Origin: Bacteroidales bacterium UBA1204
GTDB taxonomy: Bacteria > Bacteroidota > Bacteroidia > Bacteroidales > F082
Reading direction: 5' to 3'
NCBI GenBank assembly: GCA_002310075.1
Contig: DBXU01000100.1
Coordinates: forward strand, 12,247-21,357
Length of the DNA: 9,111 nt
Shown: positions 1 through 6,707 of the stretch, piece after piece
How the letters are laid out: each line of letters opens with the position of its first letter
How positions within the stretch are numbered: position 1 is the stretch's first letter
Notes under the pieces: model-generated
The model's database searches: none
What the model was told of the DNA's origin: nothing
What the model saw: the letters and a program-made list of their open reading frames with translations, nothing else
Program-made: the position numbers and the translations under genes

Positions 1-159
1 CTGAAGGACTTGGGCAAGAAATGGTTAGCTTTTAGTCGGATGGAGGTGGGGGGCAGATGGGTTGCGGGAGAAAATGTGATGGGCATAGAAGAAAGAACTT
101 TCCATAAAACAGCAAGAGAAAGAAAAAACATGTCGCGAATCAGAAAAACGGAGAAATAG
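1..159 (+). other. possible 3' end of an unidentified upstream gene
   Basis: The frame starting at base 1 stays open for 52 codons and ends at TAG (157-159). The other two + frames stop early. The peptide is basic toward its end (Lys/Arg-rich over the last 20 residues), and I do not recognise a family. It could be the C-terminus of a gene beginning left of the window, or a chance open frame in purine-rich DNA. The stop lies directly against the -33 box of the promoter at 160, which would suit a gene boundary. No terminator hairpin is visible between this stop and the promoter. Confidence 0.2.
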
Positions 160-192
160 TTTGCTTCGATTATCGAAAAACTCGTATATTTG
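160..192 (+). promoter_or_regulatory. Bacteroidota-type promoter (TTTG / TATATTTG)
   Basis: TTTG at 160-163 and TATATTTG at 185-192 are separated by 21 nt. This fits the known Bacteroidota housekeeping consensus TTTG-N19-21-TAnnTTTG exactly. Transcription would start a few bases downstream, near 198-202, leaving a short leader before the ATG at 216. It is the only strong promoter I see and probably drives the whole array, because the later genes overlap or are separated by at most 17 nt. Confidence 0.75.
165..177. promoter_or_regulatory. 13-bp palindrome inside the promoter spacer, candidate operator
   Basis: TTCGATTATCGAA is a perfect inverted repeat with 6-bp arms around one central base. 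It lies between the -33 and -7 boxes, where a bound repressor would block RNA polymerase. No dedicated C-protein regulator is seen in the window. A methyltransferase or the receiver-like protein could be the ligand, but that is inference. A 13-bp palindrome can also occur by chance. Confidence 0.4.
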
Positions 193-215
193 CAGATTAA
201 TATGGTATATTGGCG

Positions 216-368
216 ATGAAAGCATGTAATAATCAGAAATTCAAAGCAATAGACTTCTTCTGCGGAGGAGGTGGGATGACCTGTGGATTGCGACAGGCGG
301 GAATTGATGTGATTGCTGGGGTGGATTTCGACAAGAACGCAAAATATGATTTCAACAACAAATTCTAA
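216..368 (+). pseudogene. truncated cytosine-5 DNA methyltransferase (motif I stub)
   Basis: The 50-codon frame starts at ATG 216, 24 nt behind the promoter, and ends at TAA 366-368. It carries a clear m5C methyltransferase motif I (the SAM-binding segment, IDFFCGGGGMTCGL at residues 12-25) followed by the acidic strand AGVDFD. It then stops at about one seventh of normal length. The catalytic PCQ motif, ENV, QSRxR, the target-recognition domain and motif X are all absent, so it cannot methylate DNA. GC is about 55% over the first part and drops sharply after about base 340, just before the stop. It differs in sequence from both intact methyltransferases downstream, so it is not a recent duplicate of either. 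It is best read as the 5' remnant of an older methyltransferase gene cut by a recombination joint. Retention as a short leader ORF is less likely. Confidence 0.8.
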
Positions 369-385
369 AATGTTATAAGCATATT

Positions 386-3109
386 ATGGATAATACGTTA
401 GTTTTGACCCAATATCGAGAAGGCGATAAATACAATGATTTTATCGGAAAGTTTTATCATTTTCCAGCAAACCAAAATAAATCGTATTTATCCATGTTTG
501 ACAATCTTCCTGTTGAGTTTTTATACTACGAACCAATAAAACAAGGAAAAGGAGAGTTTTATGGTTATGGGCGTATTGTAAAAGAACCATTCAAGGATAA
601 AAACAACGATGGTTTTTATTTTGTTGAAATAGATGAATACAAACCTTTTAAACGTCCTGTCTCCTATAAAAACCAAGCCGGAGAAGTAATTGAATCCAAA
701 TACAACCCAAACACATACAACTCGAACAATGCTGTTAGAAGAGTATCCAAATCTTTCTTGGATGATGTTTGTTTGGACGGGCACATACTTCTCAACTTTG
801 AGTCTGATGCGCATTTGGTAAATATCTTGGGAGAACAGTTAATCGGGTCAGAAAAAGTTGGAATTTTGGAATTAGTAAAAAACTCCATCGATGCTTCTGC
901 AGATTATTGTAAGGTGAGATTTGAGAAAATTCCTCAACTCCAATCCGTAGATCCCAAACTGTACCAATTTGGCGAATTAACTGGGCCCATTATCATTATT
1001 GAAGATGATGGCGTTGGCATGAATAGGGAAATTATTGAGAAGGGGTGGCTTCGCCCCGCATCGACATTGAAGACAGATATTAAAAATAGACTTCGTGAGG
1101 AAAAAGAAAACGCAGAAAAATCTGGTAACATTGGAGCTTATTTGTCTATTGTGGACCAATTAAAAAAAGAACATGGCGGTAGAATCCCTCTCGGCGAAAA
1201 AGGGGTTGGCCGTTTTGCTACCAATAGACTGGGAACACATTTAATAATTAGAACAAAAACTGTTGATTCTCAAGAAGAATTGGTCCTAAAAATTAATTGG
1301 GACGATTTCGAATTCACTGACGGTACAAACAAGAATTTAAATTCCATTGGAGTTGAGTTAACAAAGGAGCCCCTTTCTCGTGATTACGGAAAAAAGAATT
1401 CGGGCACACAAATTATTATCTACGGTGGTAGAAAAGACTTTGGATTTGATGAAGAGAAAATTAAGGACATCAATAAGTCTATCATGAGACTAAACTCTCC
1501 CAATCCCAAACCAAATATCTCAAGTCCTAGTTTTCATGCTTTCATCGAGTGTCCCCAATTGATTGATTTGGAAACAAAAGAAATCTATACTGATTTTGTC
1601 CCAAATTTTAGTTTGGAAGCTTTAATCGATGGAAACGGAATTGTAAGTGACTATTCTTTGAAGTTTGTTTCCCCCGCATCTGTTCCATTACCAAATGAAG
1701 AATGGACTGATGCAGATTACGATTTGCGTACTGCAGATTATAGTTATTGGAAAAATGAACACGATGGACTATTAAGAAAACCCTCTTGCGGTTCTTTCTA
1801 TATTCATCTAGACGCTTGGTATAGAGCTAAGCCTTGGATTGACGGTCCCGACCAAAAAGACATGTTGGAGTATCTTTCGGATTATGGAGGAATATCTATT
1901 TATAGAGATAATGTGATTATTTTCCCCGCAGAATCCGGAACGAAAAATGATTGGTTGGGGTTGTCGCAACGAAACATTAAACAAGGCTATAGAATATCAT
2001 ATTACAACATGATAGGCAATATCGAATTAGATCAATCCGAGAATATTGATTTGATTGACAAAACCAACCGCGAAGGACTAATCGAGAACCAAGCATATAA
2101 AGACCTTGCCAAGTTGGTGGAAACGGTAATACAGAATATCTTGGAGGTAAAATATATAAGTAAAAGGGACGAGTACACGAATCTGACCAAAGGAATCACC
2201 AGAGATCCCAAAAAACTTGGAGAAGCAACTAAGGCCAGTTCCGATATCATTGAAGGCATTTACGATCATTATTCGATTGAGGAAGACCCATGGAAAATTT
2301 TGGATAAATTGGGCAAATCCGCGGAAGAACGAAGAGCAGGACTTGTTAATCTGTCGGAATCCATCAAGAACCTAAAAAAAAGCATTACAATTATTGAAAG
2401 CGTTCAAGATAAACTAACAGAGCAAGCTGGCTTTGGCTTGGCGGCGGCAGTATCGATTCATGAATTGAACAAGATTGCCACCAATTTTTATATGGGCATC
2501 TCTGAACTCATAGATTCTGGAGCCAATATCCAAGAGTTTCAACTAGAGGATTTACGTTCAACATCAGAGAGTCTTCGTTCTGAATTGAAACGTCTCGGAC
2601 CATTAAGGACAATTAGAAACGAAAGACCTCGTGAGTTCAAACTTTCACAAGCAATCAATTATGCTGCTGAAACATTTAAAAGCAAAAGGTTGAAAAACAA
2701 CATAGATTTGGATGTGGCAATGGACGAGGATATCATTGTGTATGCTAGATACTCAACTCTATGCCAGATATTGGTTAATTTGTTTGACAACAGTGTCTAT
2801 TGGCTATCATTCGTGCCAGAGAACAAACGCAAAATCTATATTAAGGTATTTAGTGACCAACGCATTGTCATTTTCGGTGATTCCGGCAAAGGAATAGATG
2901 AAGCCATAAGACCTTATTTATTTGAAGCCGGATATAGCATGAAAATTCCGCCTAGTGGATTGGGGTTATATATTTGTAAGTCATACATGAATGCCATGAA
3001 AGGTTCCATTTATGAAACTCCATCAACTAACCGGTTGTCCAACATTCAAGGTGCCCAATTCACTATAGACTTCAATCATGTTCCGTCAAGAAAGGAGGAG
3101 GATAAATGA
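386..3109 (+). CDS. dual GHKL ATPase / histidine-kinase-like protein with PUA/EVE-like N-terminus
   Basis: 907 aa, with no signal peptide or membrane segment, so it is cytoplasmic. Residues 1-125 resemble a PUA/EVE-type fold (FYHFP near 23, FLYYEP at 45-50, YGYGRI at 59-64). The first Bergerat-fold ATPase spans about 140-350: N-box ELVKNSIDA with N166, G1 box DDGVGM (207-212), G2 box GEKGVGRFATNR (270-281) and GTQ (340-342). A following S5-like region (about 470-530, ending DWLGLSQRN) is typical of the MORC/HSP90-like HATPase_c_3 group. A charged helical stretch (about 640-680) leads to an H-box-like segment IHELNK with H692. A second GHKL domain follows: N-box 794-802 (ILVNLFDN), G1 GDSGKGID (831-838) and G2 SGLGLYICK (857-865). 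Both ATPase modules therefore look intact. The start at ATG 386 is 17 nt after the dcm stub and has no clear Shine-Dalgarno sequence. The stop overlaps the next start (ATGA). A regulator or motor of the restriction system, signalling by phosphotransfer to the receiver-like neighbour, is inferred. Confidence 0.85.
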   Translation: MDNTLVLTQYREGDKYNDFIGKFYHFPANQNKSYLSMFDNLPVEFLYYEPIKQGKGEFYGYGRIVKEPFKDKNNDGFYFVEIDEYKPFKRPVSYKNQAGEVIESKYNPNTYNSNNAVRRVSKSFLDDVCLDGHILLNFESDAHLVNILGEQLIGSEKVGILELVKNSIDASADYCKVRFEKIPQLQSVDPKLYQFGELTGPIIIIEDDGVGMNREIIEKGWLRPASTLKTDIKNRLREEKENAEKSGNIGAYLSIVDQLKKEHGGRIPLGEKGVGRFATNRLGTHLIIRTKTVDSQEELVLKINWDDFEFTDGTNKNLNSIGVELTKEPLSRDYGKKNSGTQIIIYGGRKDFGFDEEKIKDINKSIMRLNSPNPKPNISSPSFHAFIECPQLIDLETKEIYTDFVPNFSLEALIDGNGIVSDYSLKFVSPASVPLPNEEWTDADYDLRTADYSYWKNEHDGLLRKPSCGSFYIHLDAWYRAKPWIDGPDQKDMLEYLSDYGGISIYRDNVIIFPAESGTKNDWLGLSQRNIKQGYRISYYNMIGNIELDQSENIDLIDKTNREGLIENQAYKDLAKLVETVIQNILEVKYISKRDEYTNLTKGITRDPKKLGEATKASSDIIEGIYDHYSIEEDPWKILDKLGKSAEERRAGLVNLSESIKNLKKSITIIESVQDKLTEQAGFGLAAAVSIHELNKIATNFYMGISELIDSGANIQEFQLEDLRSTSESLRSELKRLGPLRTIRNERPREFKLSQAINYAAETFKSKRLKNNIDLDVAMDEDIIVYARYSTLCQILVNLFDNSVYWLSFVPENKRKIYIKVFSDQRIVIFGDSGKGIDEAIRPYLFEAGYSMKIPPSGLGLYICKSYMNAMKGSIYETPSTNRLSNIQGAQFTIDFNHVPSRKEEDK
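3093..3098 (+). promoter_or_regulatory. perfect Shine-Dalgarno AGGAGG before the receiver-like gene
   Basis: AGGAGG sits 7 nt upstream of ATG 3106, within the last codons of the preceding gene, and the stop and start overlap as ATGA. This supports 3106 as the true start and predicts translational coupling. Strong Shine-Dalgarno sites are uncommon in Bacteroidota. Confidence 0.7.
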
Positions 3110-4416
3110 AACACACCATATGCTTTATAGATGATAAAATTCCCGTAGCTCAGTATAGTGAGTATTTCGACGACACAGACATTATTAGTAGTTCTGTCAT
3201 TAAATATCTATTGAAACAAGAAGCAACAAACTGGGATGATGTTATTGTAAAAAACATGTGTGAGAAATTGCTAAACGAACCAGAAAATTGGTCGGTAAGT
3301 GCTTTTACTTCTCCCGCATTTTATAACAATTATGTTCAAGACACTATCTATTCCCCTGATATCGTCATTTATGATTGGGATTATAATTGGGGACCCGCCG
3401 GAAACCAATCAGAAGAGTATTTATTAGAAATCCTACAGAATTCATACACGATGATTTTCGTATTTTCTGAGCAAGATAATATCGAAGAAATCAATCAGGT
3501 CGTTAATAAACCTATATTTAAACAGTATAAAAACAGGTTGATGGTCGTTGATAAAAACAAAGCCAACAGTATTAAAACGATTGTTTCTCAAATTAATAAC
3601 CAAGAAAAAAGAAACTTTTCATTTGCTTACGGCCAAAAGGTTATCTATGAATCTAACAAAGCCATTAATAAAACATTATCAGACATTTCTTTGTTGTCTG
3701 TAGAAGACTACTTTGCATCAATAAGTTCAAAAGAAGAAAACGGGGAATTTGTTTTTACAAAATATGACTTCATCGAGGCCATCATGCCTCGTTATAAAAA
3801 AGAACTTTTCAAAGTAGAATGGGATGACACGCCCATAAAAAAGGTAAAACCTAAAATCCAAGAAATAAAAGCAGTTTGGGCATATCGATTGTATGATAAC
3901 ACACCTTCTTCTAATGTATCAATGTGCGATATTGTTAAAGATGGTAAAGGGAGTTTATTCCTAGTTGTTTCTTCCGATTGTCATATTAAAAAATTCTGGA
4001 AGAAAAATGGAGGCTTTATCACCTTAGTTCCATTATTAAGGCTGAGTTCCCAAAAGGGTAAGGAACAATTAAAACTATTATTTAGTAATCAAACTAAAAT
4101 AACATCTTTAACTAATAGCCAGGCTCCGATGACAATATTACCCGCAGTTCCTGTTACTAAGTCTAGTTTTTGTGATTTTCTGCTAATTCCCAAGGGAATA
4201 AAATCTATTAAAATAAAGCGAGGGGATGATTCAAATGAAGCGGCATTAAAATATGATACTTTTACCGGATATTCAAAAGTGGCTTCTGTGTTAGACCCGT
4301 TTAAATCACCTTTGCTTCAATTTGTCATGGATAATATATCCGGATATGGCTGTCCAGACTTTCCTCCATTGATGCAAAATGACTTGAAAGATAAAATAAA
4401 GGAGGCCAGAAAATGA
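3106..4416 (+). CDS. response-regulator-receiver-like protein with unknown C-terminal domain
   Basis: 436 aa, cytoplasmic. Residues 1-165 follow the receiver pattern: strand CFIDD with acidic D9-D10, strand IVIYDWDYN with D90 as candidate phospho-acceptor, strand IFVFSE with S121, and strand LMVVDK with K150. D90 is later than the usual position near 50-60, so about 35 extra residues lie between the first and third strands. After a linker, residues about 255-436 form a second domain with strands around 256-262, 283-290 (SLFLVVSSDC) and 304-312. I cannot assign it, and it is not a recognisable DNA-binding output domain (no helix-turn-helix seen) or a PD-(D/E)XK nuclease. The start overlaps the kinase-like gene by 4 nt behind a perfect AGGAGG, and the end overlaps the methyltransferase gene in the same way. 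It is the likely partner of the upstream kinase-like protein. The receiver assignment is a motif-level reading, and a degenerate receiver is possible. Confidence 0.75.
   Translation: MKHTICFIDDKIPVAQYSEYFDDTDIISSSVIKYLLKQEATNWDDVIVKNMCEKLLNEPENWSVSAFTSPAFYNNYVQDTIYSPDIVIYDWDYNWGPAGNQSEEYLLEILQNSYTMIFVFSEQDNIEEINQVVNKPIFKQYKNRLMVVDKNKANSIKTIVSQINNQEKRNFSFAYGQKVIYESNKAINKTLSDISLLSVEDYFASISSKEENGEFVFTKYDFIEAIMPRYKKELFKVEWDDTPIKKVKPKIQEIKAVWAYRLYDNTPSSNVSMCDIVKDGKGSLFLVVSSDCHIKKFWKKNGGFITLVPLLRLSSQKGKEQLKLLFSNQTKITSLTNSQAPMTILPAVPVTKSSFCDFLLIPKGIKSIKIKRGDDSNEAALKYDTFTGYSKVASVLDPFKSPLLQFVMDNISGYGCPDFPPLMQNDLKDKIKEARK
4399..4405 (+). promoter_or_regulatory. perfect Shine-Dalgarno AAGGAGG before the first methyltransferase
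   Basis: AAGGAGG lies 7 nt upstream of ATG 4413, again inside the end of the previous gene and with an ATGA stop/start overlap. It fixes the methyltransferase start and matches the arrangement at 3093-3109. Genes starting at 386, 5444 and 6708 have no comparable site. Confidence 0.7.
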
Positions 4417-5438
4417 AGTATACCTCCATGGATTTGTTTTCTGGAGCTGGCGGGATGACCGAAGGTCTGAAGATGGCCCATTTCAAAACAAAATACGCTT
4501 TTGAAATAGACCCTATTGCGGCTATGACATATGAGCTTAACCATGAAAAAACCAAAGTGTTTACGCAAGATATTCGGACCGTTGACACAAAAAAGATACG
4601 CAAAGAGCTCAGAGGAAAAACCATCCACTTATTAGCAGGATGTCCCCCTTGTCAGGGTTTCAGCTCTATTAGAAGGCTTAACCGGAACAAACCAGTTGAT
4701 GACGAAAGGAACTTCCTTATCAACGAATATGTCAGATTCGTAGATGACTTACGGCCGTTTACTATAATGCTGGAAAACGTTCCCGGTTTACAAATTTCCG
4801 AAGATTTTAGTCATGCCGTAACTTACCTTCGTCAAATAGGATATTTCATTGATTATAAAGTTCTGAATGTAAAAGACTATGGGGTGCCACAGAGTAGGAA
4901 AAGATTGGTAATGGTGGGTTCTCGGCTTGGAGAAATCAACGTGGCCAAACCCACGAATGAACATTGTACGGTCAGGTCAACCATTGCTGGTTTGCCTGAA
5001 CCAGAACAATGTGATGATATGGTGCATAAAATATACCCACATCATATCCAACGCATCCAGATGATGATCAATCTTATTCCTCATGATGGAGGAAGTTTGA
5101 GAGATTTAAGCGATGAGTGGCAATTGGATTGCCATAAAGCGGACAATGTTGGCTTTAATGATGTGTATGGCAGACTAAGGTGGGACACATACTCAACAAC
5201 CATTACAGGGGGATGTTTAAATCCTTCAAAGGGTCGTTATTTACATCCAGAACAAGATAGATGCATATCTGCAAGAGAGGCATCTCTGCTACAAACATTT
5301 CCTATTGATTATAGATTTCCTGTTGGTGTTGCAAAAACCAAAATAGCCTTGATGATTGGGAATGCGTTACCTCCTAAGTTCTGTATGATACAAGCCAATA
5401 ATATCCGAGAACATTTGGATAATGCATTAAAGAATTGA
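4413..5438 (+). CDS. DNA cytosine-5 methyltransferase 1
   Basis: 341 aa, a normal length for a type II m5C methyltransferase. It transfers methyl from S-adenosylmethionine to C5 of cytosine in a specific site. All main motifs are present in order: motif I MDLFSGAGGMTEGL (6-19), acidic strand FEID (30-33), motif IV GCPPCQGFSS with catalytic C80, motif VI LENVPG with E121, motif VIII QSRKR (160-164), a target-recognition region of roughly 165-260, motif IX around RLRWDTYSTTIT, and motif X IGNALPP (315-321). It therefore appears catalytically complete. It overlaps the receiver-like gene by 4 nt and is followed 5 nt later by a second, dissimilar m5C methyltransferase. Paired methyltransferases usually serve the two strands of an asymmetric site, or two sites. 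The recognition sequence cannot be read from the protein. Confidence 0.95.
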   Translation: MKYTSMDLFSGAGGMTEGLKMAHFKTKYAFEIDPIAAMTYELNHEKTKVFTQDIRTVDTKKIRKELRGKTIHLLAGCPPCQGFSSIRRLNRNKPVDDERNFLINEYVRFVDDLRPFTIMLENVPGLQISEDFSHAVTYLRQIGYFIDYKVLNVKDYGVPQSRKRLVMVGSRLGEINVAKPTNEHCTVRSTIAGLPEPEQCDDMVHKIYPHHIQRIQMMINLIPHDGGSLRDLSDEWQLDCHKADNVGFNDVYGRLRWDTYSTTITGGCLNPSKGRYLHPEQDRCISAREASLLQTFPIDYRFPVGVAKTKIALMIGNALPPKFCMIQANNIREHLDNALKN

Positions 5439-5443
5439 AGACT

Positions 5444-6703
5444 ATGGCAAAAAATAAACACAATATCAATTCATTTTTCGCAGGAATAGGAGGATTTGAT
5501 GTTGCCTTTGAAAAACAAGGGTTTTCAACAAAACTGCTTTGTGAGATAAACCCTTTTTGCAACCTGATATTAAATCGCCATTGGCCGAATGTAAAGAAGG
5601 TTGGCGATATAAATGAAATCACAGGAAAAGACATTCCAGAGTCGGAGGTATGGTGTGGTGGTTTTCCATGTCAAGATATATCTGTGGCTCGGGGCGCGTC
5701 TGAAAGATTGGGGTTAAAAGGGAAACGGTCCGGCCTGTTTTATCGTTTTGCAGAGTTAATAGAAGATAAAATGCCAGAGGTCGTTATCATTGAGAATGTT
5801 GCTGGTTTATTCACGTCTAATAAAGGAAGAGATTTTGGGGTTATTCTACAAACACTTTCTGCTTTGGGATACAGTGTGGCTTGGCGTTTATTAAATAGTA
5901 GATATTTTGGGGTACCTCAATCAAGAACTCGTGTATATGTTTGCTGTTGGAAAAACAACCCCATAAAAGCATTAAGTGTAATGTTTGATAAACAAGGTGC
6001 GGTAAAACCCAAAAATGAACGAATAGACTTTATCACGGAAGAAAGCAAACCTAACGAATACCCTAAAGTTCCTAGAGTGGCATATTGTCTTGCCGCATCT
6101 TCCGGAAGACATACAGGAACCGATTGGAGTAGAACATACGTGGTGTGTGAAAACGGTGTTCGTCGCCTTTCTCCTGTTGAATCTGAAAGATTGCAAGGAT
6201 TTCCTGATAACTGGACTTCTCCTTCAGATGATTCTATCAACGATGAGAATATAAACACACTTAGGTACACAGCCATTGGCAATGCTGTTTCTGTACCAGT
6301 TGTAGAATGGATTGCAACAAGGATAAAAAAACAACTTGACAACATAGACTCCAAAGATAATGTACAAGACGTATTATCAATCTATCCCGACTTTTCAAAA
6401 TCAACATGGTCGGATTTATCATTATCCGAGATAGATTTTTCTGATACAACTAAAGAATTCAAATGGAAAAGAGGTGGTTTAGTATGGGCAGATAAATATT
6501 TAGAGTGCAATATTAGTCCAACTCCATCGAAAATAAAAGAGTCATCTTTGTTAGACCTAATAGAGAAATATCAGAATAACCCAATATATTTTCTTTCTCC
6601 AAATGCAGCTGAAGGAATATTAAGGCGAGTAGATGGTCAAAATAGAAGTCTATTCATGCCGCTACGCCTAGCACTTGAAAAATTAAGTTCAAAGAATATA
6701 TAG
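5444..6703 (+). CDS. DNA cytosine-5 methyltransferase 2 with phage-type C-terminal tail
   Basis: 419 aa from ATG 5444. The frame also allows TTG at 5435, which would overlap the previous gene, but the ATG places motif I (FFAGIGGFD, 11-19) at the usual distance from the N-terminus. Further motifs are acidic strand CEIN, motif IV GGFPCQD with catalytic C76, ENV at 117-119, QSRTR at 159-163, a short recognition region (about 165-238), motif IX RLSPVESERLQGFP, and motif X AIGNAVSVP (277-285). The catalytic core is complete by about residue 295. A roughly 125-aa extension follows, ending in a segment (IYFLSPNAAEGILRR, 381-395) that resembles C-terminal tails I associate with phage-encoded cytosine methyltransferases. 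Together with methyltransferase 1 it probably protects host DNA at the system's target. The next gene starts 5 bases after the stop. Confidence 0.93.
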   Translation: MAKNKHNINSFFAGIGGFDVAFEKQGFSTKLLCEINPFCNLILNRHWPNVKKVGDINEITGKDIPESEVWCGGFPCQDISVARGASERLGLKGKRSGLFYRFAELIEDKMPEVVIIENVAGLFTSNKGRDFGVILQTLSALGYSVAWRLLNSRYFGVPQSRTRVYVCCWKNNPIKALSVMFDKQGAVKPKNERIDFITEESKPNEYPKVPRVAYCLAASSGRHTGTDWSRTYVVCENGVRRLSPVESERLQGFPDNWTSPSDDSINDENINTLRYTAIGNAVSVPVVEWIATRIKKQLDNIDSKDNVQDVLSIYPDFSKSTWSDLSLSEIDFSDTTKEFKWKRGGLVWADKYLECNISPTPSKIKESSLLDLIEKYQNNPIYFLSPNAAEGILRRVDGQNRSLFMPLRLALEKLSSKNI

Positions 6704-6707
6704 AATC

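Noticed and set aside
25..225. 66-codon open frame on the minus strand
   Set aside because: It spans the consensus promoter and the start of the dcm stub, has low-complexity Ser/Phe/His composition and matches no family I know.
386..3109. Ordinary membrane sensor histidine kinase
   Set aside because: There are no transmembrane or periplasmic segments. The protein has an extra MORC/HSP90-type ATPase module and a PUA/EVE-like N-terminus and sits in a methyltransferase operon.
5435..5443. TTG start at 5435 for methyltransferase 2
   Set aside because: ATG 5444 is three codons later, gives a normal N-terminus before motif I, and avoids a rare start codon. The TTG would only add three residues.
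5917..6354. 145-codon minus-strand open frame opposite methyltransferase 2
   Set aside because: It is antisense to well-conserved methyltransferase motifs and has no family features. It is a shadow of the real gene.
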